DNA of 64,000 bases from Chelonoidis abingdonii (lineage: Eukaryota; Chordata; Testudines; Testudinidae): contig NC_133777.1 in the NCBI RefSeq assembly GCF_003597395.2, positions 11,276,214 through 11,340,213 on the forward strand, in the 5' to 3' direction. The translations under genes and the position numbers were made by a program. Below the pieces are notes generated by a model. The model had not been told where the DNA came from, ran no database searches, and worked only from the letters and a program-made list of their open reading frames with translations. Numbering within the stretch: the first letter of the stretch is position 1; every line of letters begins with the position of its first letter. Below, piece by piece: positions 24,667 to 34,800 of the stretch.

Positions 24667-26135
24667 GTTGTCATGGGCATTGGCAACGTAAGCTTCTTCA
24701 CAGAAGTACCTCCCATCAGTGCCACTGGCAGCAAGCGCTTCCTCAGTGCATTGAAAAGTACCAGATAGGACGTCTGTGATGTGAACTTTCTCTCACAATG
24801 CCCTATAAATAACTGAGATAAATCTGCCAGGGTTTGCCAGCTTAATGGTGCTGAAATGCTACTTCTGTAGTCCGCTCTCTGGGGAGGTATCCAGTCAGGA
24901 GTTATCAGCGTATTTTATTTAAATGACAGAATTACAAAAGTGGTCCCCCGTCCCCCCCAAAAAAGGGGGGGGGGGAGAAACGGGCTACATTTCTGAAATA
25001 GTATGTGTGATGCTAACAGCTCAACCCAGCAAACCTGTATACTGGGACTGTCTCCTGCTTCACTGTCCAAATGTCAAACACTTAAATACAGCGTGTGTGT
25101 GTGTCAGTGCGTGTGGGGAGAGGGAGGGATATAGAAATTCAAGGTGTAAAAGGCAAGGTGGGAGATGCCTGCTGAAGAGGCTGCAAAAATGTGTTCAAAA
25201 CATTTAACATACTGAAAGATCAACTGAGAAGGTTGAGGTTGGTTCAGCCTTGGGAAGGGACCTTGGAACCAGACGACAGCCTAGAGCTGGAGGAACAGAG
25301 TTAATGAATGAAAACAGGTTTTAACATAAATAATATCTGATTATTGGGCTTTGCTCAGACCTGGCTAAAAGCAAACACTTTGCCGGAGAGAGGCAAGTTC
25401 TTGCCATAAGCTACAAAAACAGAATTATTGACCTGACAGATATAAGAAAGGAAATTTGCTTTCATGCTGGCCCAGGAGGAAGGGTACTTTTACCAGCCAC
25501 TTTATCTGTAAAATATCTCCACAAATACAATAGAAAAATAGCAGTGCAGGCAGTGCTGTCCTCCTCCTTAGAACAACCTGCCTGAAAACTGCCTTCACCC
25601 AAGGGAAAAGGGTGGTGAAAAAGCTGTTTCTTGCCTGGCTATTCCAGAATCAAGGGTTAGAACACATCAGAGAATTTACTGGGATGTACAGATTTGATCT
25701 TTGGATATGCTTACAGCTCAAGATGCGGTTGCAACACTCTCATCCTCTCTTCTCTAACCCTTGTTTTCCACTGTACATTCTTCATCAGTGCCATAGTTGG
25801 GCAGAATAGTGGTCTCTCTCCATTATATCAAGGTCTGCCCGACAGCCGTAGCACTGTTTCAACTGAAAAATCAAACGGAACCCCATCAGATTTAAACATC
25901 AAAGATATCTACTCTCTGGATCCTTTCCCAGAGGTCCAAGTCCATCTCTGCACTGAGAAAGCATCCACATTTAGAGATGGACAAAGAGTGGCTCTTAAGA
26001 TACAAGACTTGGCTTCCAATTCACTGCTGAATGATGTACACTTCAGAACAGATCCACAGACATGTTTTAGTAGTTTCCTACATTGTTCAGCTACCAAAGC
26101 GAGGACCAGAGAGTCTCTATAGGATCAGGACAACT
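24667..26135. other. Unclassified intron with a G-run and one longer open frame
   Basis: A C6/A6/G11-type homopolymer cluster lies at 24951-24975 and a (GT)n tract near 25091-25104. The 142-codon + frame at 25694-26122 shows no known domain, no clear coding bias and no paired splice sites, so it is not called a gene. Confidence 0.45.
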
Positions 26136-26406
26136 TTTTGAGGCCTTGTCTACACTGCCACTTTACAGTGCTGAAACTTTCTCACTCGGGGGGTGTGAGA
26201 AAACCCCCCCCAGAGGGATGCTAGTTTCAGCACTGTAAAGTGGCAGTATGGACAGTGCACCAGTGCTGAGAGCTACTCCCCTCATAGAGGTGTTTTGTTT
26301 TTTTTTACAGAGTTCTCCTTCTCCTAGCTCTGATGCCGCGACTACAAAACCACGTTAAAGTGCTGCCGCGGCAGCTCTTTAACGTTGGTAGTGAGGACAT
26401 ACCCTG
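26136..26406. mobile_element. Hairpin-forming MITE with two strong palindromes
   Basis: The ends read AGGCCTTGTCTACACTGCCA and TAGTGAGGACATACCC, a diverged TIR pair. Arms 26155-26178 and 26223-26246 are a perfect 24-bp inverted repeat. A second palindrome, 26352-26385, pairs 16 of 17 bases per arm around CCGCGG. The central GGGGGTGTGAGAAAACCCCC forms a smaller stem. The family is widespread in turtles by recall; there is no coding capacity. Confidence 0.85.
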
Positions 26407-26929
26407 ACGGTATGACTTCTTTGTCTCTAAAGGAGTAGAGGACAAGAGGATGGGTTCTTGCCTGTCAAGACTCGTCTCTGATTTGAAAAGCAAACAAGCT
26501 ATGAGGGAATGTATAATTTAAACCACAGTGGAAGCTTTATTCAGTAATTCTACTGATAATAAATCAAAACAGATAGAAGTTCTAACTGAAAACACTCGCT
26601 CCTGGTGCTTAGCTCTGGTATTCATTTCTGAACACAAATACTGTAACAAAATCTATTCTCAGGCTCCCAGTAGGTTGTCCCTAGCCCCGTTTTCTCAATT
26701 CCTCTTCACAAACACAACCCATTCAAATTTTCCCCCTTTTTTCTTAAGATCATGTTAGTCTGGCTTCCCAACCCAGCAGTCGCTGCTGAGAAATCCCTCC
26801 ACTGACTAGGCAGTGGCACATTCTCTGCCTCACTGGCAATCTCTCAGATGATTCCAATATGCAACACCTTGTGCTGTTCTGCTTGCCACGAAGTGAGAGG
26901 AGACATTGGCATCCACTGTGTACTGCATT

Positions 26930-27300
26930 TCATATAGCTCTTTAACATATTCTTTCCATTGGTTATTCATTGCTTATTTGTCCTCAGTTATTTGCCTGAA
27001 CATGTCTTTGATTGCTGACGTCTTCAACTCATATGTCCCACTCTGTTCTCTTATCTTGCAGCATAACCTCTGTGTCACATTTCTTTGTGCATATTCTTCT
27101 GCTTCTTTGCATTGTTTGCTTATCCATTTGTTTCTGTCACTCTTTGCATTCTTTTTTTTAACCTCTCTGTTCAACCTACTGTATTCAGCTCTTAGACTTA
27201 TATCTTCCTTTTTATTCTCCTTTAATTTCCTATGCTTGTCACTCAACTGCGGCACTTCATCCATTATCCACCTTGGTTTCTTTGGCTAAAACATCGTTGT
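26930..27300 (-). pseudogene. RTE-type LINE fragment, endonuclease-to-RT linker
   Basis: The minus strand at 26974-27264 stays open for 96 codons and encodes REVKKKNAKSDRNKWISKQC, then KEAEEYAQRN, a short gap and KIREQSG. This lysine-rich, EAEEAA-like stretch before a 'LSG' box is the linker that precedes RT in RTE-clade elements (the part annotated in many genomes as craniofacial development protein 2-like). It begins MDEVPQLSDKHRKL. It is opposite in orientation to the RTE remnant at 20190. Confidence 0.7.
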
Positions 27301-27929
27301 GCTTTATTCAGTAGAATGAGAAATATGCAGATCTATACAAAAACAAACCCTGCATGCATTTCCCTGCCTCAGTTTCCTCACCATTCAAGCATTTATTGGG
27401 CTGGGGTCTGGTTCCTCTGGGATAGTCCAAGATCCTTCTGCTGCAGCTCATGGCTTAATTTCTGAACCATAGAGTCTCTCTCTTCCTAGACCTTCTTTGG
27501 TCCCACAGATAAACTGAGTCCCCCTTCTACAAAAACATGCGCGTCTCTTCCCTTCTCCTGCCTCAAACTTCCTGTGTCTCTCTCCTCCTAAGAATCCTTT
27601 TAAAACTCTTACTTTGTGTCCTCCATCTCTTTGGGAATTTTTCCACTCTTCAAATGCCCAATCCCCTGTTGAGGATTGGAGAAAACCGGCTCTCCTCATT
27701 TTAGCCAACCTCCTTAGCATACCCATTGTATAGTCAGAGTGCGGTCATTAGTTAATTACCCTCCAGTTGTCCCTAGTCTGATGGATACTTTCTAAAGGAC
27801 CTGACAGCCATGTTGGATTCTACATTTACATAGAGACATTGAGTGATACAATAACTTTCTTAGTAACTTCATAGTATCAACCAGACTTCATAAATTGTAC
27901 ATACAGTTTCCCCAAACAATCATAATCTC
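27301..27929. other. Unclassified intron, pyrimidine-rich
   Basis: A 92-codon minus frame at 27448-27726 is low-complexity (Arg/Gly/Glu-rich) and probably a by-product of CT-rich sequence. Confidence 0.4.
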
Positions 27930-28019
27930 CACTGTGGGACTGCAGGGATTTGAACCCAGGTCCTTCATTATCAGAAAGTATGTGTCTAACATATGAACTG
28001 AAAGAACAACTCTCTTAGC
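27930..28019 (-). repeat. tRNA-derived SINE or tRNA pseudogene
   Basis: On the minus strand a perfect B box GGTTCAAATCC (27947-27957) sits in a near-complete T arm, CTGGG-TTCAAAT-CCCTG. Upstream, CTTTCAGTTCATATGTTAGA has the layout of a decayed D-arm/A-box region. The acceptor stem does not pair, so it is not a working tRNA. The body matches no 3' tail I know. Confidence 0.55.
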
Positions 28020-28830
28020 TGGGAATGGTAATAGTGAAAATAAAACTGAGCACCTCCATATCTGTGTCCATTTTAAGCTTGTAGAGGTATGGACCACTTC
28101 CAACTTTGCTTGCCTCATGCATTGTGGGCGCTAATGGAAATAAATAATTAATGTTTTCATTGGTCAATGCTGTCTACTGGGTCTCTTCTTGTATCCATTT
28201 ATTTTTTTCTTCAGCTGTGGATTAACCTAAGTTTTTAATGACCACATTTGAAAACCCCTTCATAAAATGAGAATTTAATCCCTCCACTTGGAAGGTAAAG
28301 TACTCTTTCTCCATGTAATCCTATCCAAATCCTGTTTGGTGTGGTGGATTACACTAAACACATCTATGCTGTGAGAATAAAGTACTTGCTTTATATTTAA
28401 CGGCTCTTCATTAGAAGATGTCTGCACTCATATTTGACTTCACTGATGGCAGAATAAGGTTCCCTGATTTAGCTCCCATAACTCACTGCTGTTTTTCCTG
28501 AACAGCCACGTTGAAGTATCTCCAAGAAGCATCTTCTACTTGAGGACTCTAATTTCATTTGTTCTTGGTATATATGTGTAAAATGGCCAAAGTTATAGTG
28601 TGTGCATGTTATCATCTAAAAAGGATGTATGTGTTTATGTACATTTCCAACTCTCAGAGCAATAGATTTTTATAGCTCTCTGTTTGTGTGATGTGTGTAT
28701 ACAAAAGAGTAGTGGAAGAACTTTCTGACCAAAATAATGCTCTCCACCATGTTGGAGAGCAATAGTAAAAAATGTTAAATTTAATTGGATGTGTCAGTTT
28801 GAAGATGCAGGCTGCATGTATCCAGTGGAA
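28020..28830. other. Intron immediately upstream of the exon, nothing recognised
   Basis: No transposon was recognised in the 800 bp before the exon. Sequence near 28735-28762 repeats 'ctctccaccatgttggagagc', a short inverted repeat. Confidence 0.45.
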
Positions 28831-28863
28831 AGTCTAACCAGTCTGTTTCTTTCTTTACAAAAG
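28831..28863 (+). promoter_or_regulatory. MAD1L1: Splice acceptor region of the MAD1L1 exon
   Basis: A branch-point-like TCTAACC lies at 28833-28839 (candidate branch A at 28837), 26 nt before the junction. It is followed by a pyrimidine stretch, GTCTGTTTCTTTCTTTAC, and then AAAAG. The base at -3 is A rather than the preferred C or T, so the site is somewhat weak. The alignment to MAD1 still leaves no other AG that keeps the ERDGMRAIL start in frame. Confidence 0.8.
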
Positions 28864-29004
28864 GAGCGTGATGGAATGAGAGCAATTCTGGAGTCATATG
28901 ACAGTGAGCTGACCCCATCGGAGCACTCGCCCCAGTTGAGCCGACGCATGCGTGAAGCAGAAGAAATGGTGCAGAAGATGCATGCACACAATACTGAGAT
29001 AGAG
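28864..29004 (+). CDS. MAD1L1: Internal coding exon of MAD1L1 (mitotic arrest deficient 1-like 1)
   Basis: MAD1 is the coiled-coil scaffold of the spindle assembly checkpoint; it holds MAD2 at unattached kinetochores and at nuclear pores. The exon encodes 47 residues with no split codon at either end. It begins ERDGMRAIL and includes [24 protein letters not shown] and a final NTEIE. This matches, with scattered substitutions, a mid-protein coiled-coil segment I recall from vertebrate MAD1, N-terminal to the MAD2-binding region. Charged and hydrophobic residues alternate as expected for a coiled coil. The start follows the AG at 28862-28863 and the end precedes GTAATG at 29005. The frame stays open 25 codons upstream and 12 codons downstream, so an unspliced transcript would reach a stop at 29038-29040. 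No other MAD1L1 exon was recognised in the window. Confidence 0.93.
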
Positions 29005-29010
29005 GTAATG
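29005..29010 (+). promoter_or_regulatory. MAD1L1: Splice donor of the MAD1L1 exon
   Basis: The exon ends GAG and the intron opens GTAATG, an acceptable match to the vertebrate donor GTRAGT (deviating at +5 and +6). Reading through adds 11 codons unlike MAD1 and then a TAG at 29038, which supports the junction here. Confidence 0.8.
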
Positions 29011-29421
29011 AGGAGGCACTGTGCTCTAACCCCGGTATAGACATAATCTGTATAGCACTGGGCCACAGACTCTGTGGTCAAGAGCTACAGTAGGTATTCT
29101 TTCCCATCTGGTTTCTCTGATTCTGTATACAACCTGCTTGTGCCTTTGGAGGGGGATGAAGCCACCTGTCGTGTTCACATGCTAAGTTCATGTGGTTAAG
29201 TTGCCTGTCCGGACCATTTGCAAATCCTTTATTTAATTGGCATTCAGAGAAAACCACAAAGTCAAAGACAGAGTTTGCAAAATGTCTTTTGCAAAAACTT
29301 TTTAATGAAAGGTTTTTAAGAGTGGGGGTGATTGGGCGTGAGCTCAAAACACAACTTGCAGAATCAACACTCATATGTATTTATACATACGTAATAGAAT
29401 TGTATTCTCCCCTACCATTAT

Positions 29422-29575
29422 TCATAAGAATCATCATACTGGGTCAGGCCAAAGGTCCATCTAGCTCAGTTGTCTTCTAACAGTGGCCAATGCCAAGTGC
29501 CCCAGATGGAATGAACAGAGCAGGTAATCATCGAATGATCCATTCCCTGTCACCCATTCTCAGCTTCTGATATAT
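29422..29575 (-). mobile_element. CR1 LINE 3'-end fragment
   Basis: The + strand reads ATACTGGGTCAGGCCAAAGG, CAGTGGCCAATGCCAAGTGC and CATTCCCTGTCACCCATTCT. This is the complemented terminal ~150 bp of CR1. It sits 420 bp after the MAD1L1 exon. Confidence 0.88.
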
Positions 29576-30049
29576 TACCTGGTCCTTTACTGGAGCTAGA
29601 ATAGAGAGTGAACGTGTTACAAAACAGGAGACAATGGTCCTCATAAAGGGCCAACTAGGGTCCAATGGCTTTCATAAGGGCAGAAAGAGGAAAATGGAGT
29701 AGAGTAAGAGGAGAGTTGAAATACTACAGGGAGGGAATTGCAGGTATAAGGGATGGCATAGAACAAGGCACAGAGCACTGAAACGAGGGCAGAGATAGGA
29801 TTTATCCTAACATGATTGGGAATGGTAAGAGATGGTAACAAAGATGCAGACAATGGCAGAGCTGTTAGAGACTTGACAAGTTACGAGAAAGTCAAGGGAG
29901 ATATAGAGTTTGGATGCCTAGGAAGTGAAAGCACAATGTATTTGGTGATTCTATGGCAGCAGAATTTGTTGCAGATTTCATGCCTTGCTGAAGACTTCTG
30001 TTCCAGAATCTCATCCTCTCAGTTACAGTCACCTGACATACTTTAAGTA
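29576..30049. other. Unclassified intron, possibly the 5' part of the DIRS-like fragment
   Basis: Sequence at 29890-30045 runs without a break into the DIRS-like frame, but no motif supports including it. Confidence 0.35.
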
Positions 30050-30310
30050 GTACAGATGACAACAGAGGATCTGTCTTTTGAACCATGTGCATTGTTTAAT
30101 GCTAAGGCTGATGAGCTGCACTCTTTAAAGGATTCTCAGGTGATTTTGAGATCTTTAGGAGTATATATATCAGCACGAGAGAGACCAGCTAGGCTTCAAC
30201 CCTATCAAAAACAGTCTTTTTGTTCATATCAGAGACCATCAGAATCACCCAAAAAGAGACAGAGATATCAGAAAAGATCGTCTTCATCAGCTGCTTGTCC
30301 ACTATTGTAG
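30050..30310 (+). pseudogene. DIRS-type retrotransposon gag-like fragment
   Basis: The 84-codon frame encodes EDLSFEPCALFNAKADELHS, LKDSQVILRSLGVY and then a basic, Gln/Ser-rich tail (PYQKQSF, SPKKRQRYQKRSSSS). The 'TD..LHSLKDSRATLRSLG.Y' core followed by an RRYQ/PYQ-rich region is what I recall from the DIRS (tyrosine-recombinase) gag-like protein of turtles and fish. No reverse transcriptase or recombinase part follows. An unknown LTR element is the alternative. Confidence 0.6.
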
Positions 30311-30976
30311 TCTTCATGGCAGCAGATTTGACTCCTTGGTCAGGAGCCATATATATTTCCTGAAGGAGCATCCATCCCCTCGCTGGGGTTCCCCCAAGAC
30401 CTTTTCCAGGCTCAAGCTGAGGGGATGGGTTCTGGGCACACCACACATCCAAAGTTACACAGCAGACTTCTTCCTTTAGATACATTTACACATTGCATTG
30501 CATTTACTGTACATTGCCTGACACGTTTTGGGATTGGCTGGTTACTTTGTAGGGAATGATCCCTGTACAACATGCTCGGTCCATACCCTGTCCATATATG
30601 ACTTACTCTTTATCTAATTTTTACATTCCCAACTTACTTTGTCCTTTGTAAATGGTTCCCTGGGTGTTCCTCCCTGTTTTACCTAGTACAGACATTCTGT
30701 TTCCAGACTGCTGATTCATATACCTCCCTAATCCTATCCCCCAAGAAATGAGGCCTCACCTATGTCCAATTATTCATGTCAAGCCAGGCCAGCATTCCAC
30801 TGATTCTGTTTTTCTTTTCTATATTAGCATATGTTTTATGTGCATTGTATTTTTGATTTGTTTTGATTTTGCAACACATTTTTGAGGCTACAGTAGTTGT
30901 AATTATTTGAACCACTATTGATACCAGGCTTAAAGTATGAACCTGTGGGTGCAAACTTACTTTTCATGGTACAGCC
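30311..30976. other. Unclassified intron
   Basis: 30330-30740 has an unevenly GC-rich, retroelement-like look but matches no family I can name. Confidence 0.35.
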
Positions 30977-31085
30977 CAGTGATTCTCAAACTTTTTTCAT
31001 TTGCAGACCTCTAAAAAATTTTGAATGGCAGCAAGGACCCCTTTGGAAATTAGATAGTCTGCAGACCTCAGGTTAAAATCCACTG
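30977..31085. mobile_element. Very short hAT-type element (109 bp)
   Basis: Begins CAGTGATTCTCAAAC and ends AAAATCCACTG, giving imperfect inverted termini. Flanks GTACAGCC (30969-30976) and GTATAGCT (31086-31093) agree at 6 of 8. The interior ('gcagacctctaaaaaattttgaatggcag') fits the family of 'cagtgattctcaaac' turtle hAT elements. Confidence 0.75.
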
Positions 31086-31555
31086 GTATAGCTCACCAGG
31101 GTGTAATTTTCTGTTATAAGCATGCTTTGCTTTTAAAGCATTTTTGTGTAATTTAAACTTTGCTGTAGTTACATTTTAAACTGGTACAATTTTTTTTTAA
31201 TTTATTACCACAGGAAATTTAATTGTGAAACAGCATATAGACCAATTAAAATAACATTTCCTGGGTTTATACCAGAAGGGAGTGGGTAGGTTGGGGTTAG
31301 CCACCACATCCTAACTATGCTTTTAAGCTTTGAAGGGCTGTAAAGACTTCAGTGGCTTAAAGGAAAACTGCACAAGAAAAAACAGTGCCCTTTACTGTTT
31401 TTATTTTGTTTGAATCTCCCCTTCCCCACAAAAGTGTGTTCATTCTTGTTGCATGTCAGGAAACCTATCTTTCCTCTTTTTATTAGAGACCCCTTGCAAG
31501 ATCTTCAGAGGACTTAGTTTGTGACATCACATAGGGTTGTAGTTGTTAAGCCCTA
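31086..31555. other. Unclassified intron
   Basis: Nothing recognised. A T-run lies at 31189-31199. Confidence 0.4.
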
Positions 31556-31975
31556 TGGCTACATCTACGTGAAGATCTCTAGGGAATTTACTCACCCAGT
31601 GCAGTTCCACTGGTGCTAGCATTGGTGACACAGAGGAGACACAGTCCCTATTGTGGTGGAGGGAGGAACGGAGGGGGGCACACAGGAGTTCTGTCATGGT
31701 GAGGAAAAAGGGAATGGGGGGCACACAGAGCCTCTTGCATGTGAAGGATGGGGAAAATGGGGGTCACACAGGGCTGCTGACATGGGGGAATGGGAAAAGG
31801 GGAGGGGGAGACACAGCCACTTGCATGATGGAAGAAGTGGGGGGTTGCAGAGAGTCCCTGAAATAGGGGAGATGGGAGAACAGCACACATGGAACTTGTA
31901 TGGGAAATAAAAGAACGTAAGAGCCACTGGGGGTGTGCAAGTGTTCTTGGTCTGCAGAAGCAACAGAGTGCATGG
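31556..31975 (+). repeat. Minisatellite-bearing element, copy 1
   Basis: A GGCTACATCTACGTGAAGAT start (MITE-like 'ctacatctac') leads into G-rich degenerate tandem units of about 45-55 bp (31640-31900). These have a recurring 'cacacagagcc-cttgcatg-g-aa-ggg' pattern. It ends CAGAGAGTCCCTGAAATAGG and a non-tandem tail with GGGGGTGTGCAAGTG. Overlapping frames on both strands (71, 80, 85 and 108 codons) are by-products of the repeat units. It is related to 42003-42930. Confidence 0.75.
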
Positions 31976-32697
31976 CCTAGTAATTCTAATGTTTTTTTTT
32001 AAAAAAAGGCAGAAAAACACTTTAAGGGGAAAAAGTTTGAGTCAGTCTCTGTACAACGCAGAAAGGCAATGAGCATAACTTCCTTTATGCATTGTAGTTT
32101 ACCTTTAAGAAAAAATGTGTCCTCTTTTCCCATATAAAGAATAATGGCCCTACCTACCTGTCGTGTCTTATCCCAGGGTTTTTCTTTATCAGAGGTTTTC
32201 ATTTATTTAAATCTATTCACACATTCCCAGCAAGTAGATTCCTTTGTTAGCCCTATAGCTATCTAACAGCTTTTTGCTTGCACACTGTAGAGAAAAGGCT
32301 GTTTTATGATCCCCCTGATTTGTTACCAGCAGCCACGCCTCCTCCAAAGAAATCATACAAGAAAAAATGGATTTTCTATACAGGCATTTTTTTATATATA
32401 TTATTTTTTCCCCCATGGATTGTATCAGTAGTTCTGGATGAGAAAAGAAGACATCCAGTGAAGATGAAGTGGTGGTTGATAATGATATAGTGAACAAGGC
32501 CAGGGAGCCAGGAAGGTTGGAGTATTATCTGCTTTTTGCTCATGAAGGAGATGAGGGCTGGATACTCCTTTGTGGGATGTTTAAGAGGAGGTGGTAGCAA
32601 TCTTCTGTCAATGCTGAATAGAAAGAGCACATGACAGAGAAGCGTTGAGTTCTGGTAGTTTGAGTGAGAAGCTCTGTGCCTGGAACATGCACCCTGA
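31976..32697. other. Unclassified intron
   Basis: A T9A7-type homopolymer junction lies at 31991-32008. Otherwise nothing recognised. Confidence 0.4.
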
Positions 32698-32940
32698 GAC
32701 TATGTCTACACTCTGAACTTGGGGATGTGATTTTCCTGTTCACATACACATGCCCATGCTAGCATGAGTCTAAGGGGCCATGAAACTGTTGAAACTGGTG
32801 GGTATATACTCAGCACAGTTCAGCCCTGCCTGCACTGCCACTACCTGTGCTCTCGCAACTGCACTGCTAATTATACTCACTCTATGTGTATGTGATCAGG
32901 GGAATCACACCCCTAGCTATTAGTGTAGATGTAGCCTGAG
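32698..32940. mobile_element. Palindromic MITE
   Basis: Left arm 32704-32751 begins GTCTACACT and contains TTCACATACACAT. Right arm 32884-32930 contains ATGTGTATGTGATCAGGGGA and ends TTAGTGTAGAT. The arms pair over about 46 positions with scattered mismatches. Central CCTGCCTGCACTGCCACTAC region. A turtle-common family by recall; no coding. Confidence 0.8.
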
Positions 32941-33084
32941 TTACTAGCACTCAAAAGAGTTAGGGGTGTGTGTACATGTAAACACACGTGAATGATAGTT
33001 GTTTCCCTCCCCAGAATCATCCAGTTTTTTATCTCTCTCTTAATCTCCCTCTTGTGTGCTCCCATGTGGTTTTGCCCTATGAAA

Positions 33085-33780
33085 TATTAATTGGTGGTGG
33101 TGAGGATATGACGTCCAGATGTAAATCAGATAATTTTTTCCAGACTCTGGGCACATTACAACATTGATATCATACAGTTGCAATAAAACATGAGAACAAG
33201 ATACCCAGCCTGACCGATATCCATTGTCACAGAAGGAGAACGCTGCAGATGATCTGCAGTATTTTCCCAACCCCCAAATACCACCCAAAACAACTTCCTT
33301 AAGCCCCATCGTCAGAACCTCCTCTCCCCCAGAATAAGTCTGGGAGAACAGGTGGATCTTGAAAGAATATCTTTGAAGTTCATCAAATACATCATCTGGC
33401 AAACCAAGGGGGCATGCAGTTTCTCTGGTTTTCAGTGAAGGTACCCTGTTTGTACCAAGAAGATGCTGTCAGTTTGAGATGATCTGAATTGCTGAGATAA
33501 TGCATGGACACAGAAGCATCTGTCATAGCCAGAACCCAAACCAATTAGGGCTTTATAAATCAAAAACACACCGTATGCGAGGAGTTGGTCAGTAGCCAAG
33601 GTATATACTGTGGGCCAGATGTAATGAGCTCTTGGAGCAAAACCCCACTTAGCAGGTGGACCATGGCATTCTGCACTAGCCACAATTTCCACATATCTAG
33701 ACTCTGTAGCCCAAATGGCTTATAGCGTGAAGCACAAACATGCACTAATAAATGCTGTTTGGGCACCATCTTTAATCCAA
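33085..33780 (-). mobile_element. L2-like LINE 3' region fragment
   Basis: On the + strand the string of landmarks is AATTAGGGCTTTATAAATCA, then GCCAGATGTAATGAGCTC, ACCATGGCATTCTGCACTAG and CCACAATTTCC. In this order they match the complemented end of vertebrate L2-like elements ('...ttataaatcaaaac...gcagccgcgttctgcaccag..'). The upstream part, from 33085, is a looser match. Frames are closed. Confidence 0.55.
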
Positions 33781-34369
33781 ATTGGATCAGGACTGTAGAA
33801 ACAAACCTTCACAGACAGCTAAGTGTTAAGTAAGACCTGTTTATGTTTATACACATCTCCACACCTGCAGACACAAGTCCATAAATGCACACTTTGTTCC
33901 GGATTTTTCAGTGTCCTATTATCTTGAACACGCAGATTCAAGAATACGCTTTTCCAAAGCTTTGAATGTGAAGCAGGCAAAAGAAAAATGCCATGCGGAA
34001 TTGTGGCCAAAAAAACCAGCAGAATACATCTGTCTGTTCTGAGTGGTTAATGACATGTCTTGCTGTGTGTATGTGTTCTGGAGAGTACAAAGAGCTGAGA
34101 TGGGATGACTTTGCCCCTAGATACCATACCAATTGGAGCTCTATAAATACCTAAAATAAACAGAATCCAAGCTGTGTCTGTAACTAGAAATGGATTTTCA
34201 TTTTGACACTGTGACGTCAGCAGCGTCAGTGGCAGCCACTGACTTGATGAATTTTTACTTGCCCAGCACCCACTAACCTAACCTCCATGTGAATAGGACA
34301 AATCAAGAGATCCACTGACTAGGGGTTTCTGTTCTGGCAGTAATGATTATTCTGAGAAAGCCCTGTGTG
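33781..34369. other. Unclassified intron
   Basis: Nothing recognised. A TGACGTCA-like word (TGTGACGTCAGCAGCGTCAG) at 34210-34229 is a possible CRE-type site, with no other support. Confidence 0.3.
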
Positions 34370-34800
34370 AAATGTAGGGTTTGAAAGGTTAATGCCAGCT
34401 GCATAAAAGAGAAATCATCATAAATACAACTCCATTAATGGCCATTTTGTTACAACACATTTGGCTCCGTATGAAACATTAATGAAGAGAGATTTGGAGG
34501 GAAGACTCACACTGACACCTTCAATAGTCCCCAGCATTTTTTACATTGAGAGATTTATACCGTCTGTGAGCTCCATATGTACTCTGATCGGTTAATTATG
34601 AGCCTGGCAGTTTCAGCACATCGAATGCTATATGTTCTGATTTTGTTCACCAGGGAGATTGGGAGCTGTGCTGGTAACCTCAAAACTCACTGACCAAATA
34701 TCATCATATCTGTACCTAATATCTGTGGCACAGCTGCTGGTCGTGCAGTCTTGGCATTGCCAAGGCTCGTACTGTTAGTCATAAAACTGATCTTCGCAAA
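34370..34800. other. Unique AT-rich block, candidate conserved noncoding element
   Basis: No repeat signature. It carries homeobox-type words CATTAATGGCC (34432), CATTAATGA (34477) and GGTTAATTATGAG (34590), and even base composition. This is typical of deeply conserved intronic enhancers, but conservation cannot be tested here. Confidence 0.35.

Larger units (their letters stand above)
1..28863 (+). other. MAD1L1: MAD1L1 intron upstream of the exon (5' part outside the window)
   Basis: No exon-like segment of MAD1 was recognised in these 28.9 kb. Contents are listed below: a 3.6-kb CR1, RTE remnants, MITEs, hAT elements, a solo LTR and MIR-like SINEs. The assignment to MAD1L1 follows only from the exon at 28864 being internal, since it has an acceptor and its reading frame has no initiation context. 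Confidence 0.85.

Noticed and set aside
25694..26122. 142-codon open frame on the plus strand
   Set aside because: No recognisable domain, no supporting splice sites, and a similar frame length occurs by chance elsewhere in the intron. It ends just before a MITE.
27930..28019. Functional tRNA gene
   Set aside because: The B box is perfect but the acceptor stem does not pair and the A box and D arm are decayed.
31648..31910. Several 71-108 codon frames on both strands
   Set aside because: Tandem G-rich repeat units whose length keeps frames open; the peptides are repetitive (Pro/Ser or Gly/Glu-rich).
34210..34229. CRE-like TGACGTCA word
   Set aside because: A single 8-mer in intron without neighbouring promoter elements is expected by chance in 64 kb.
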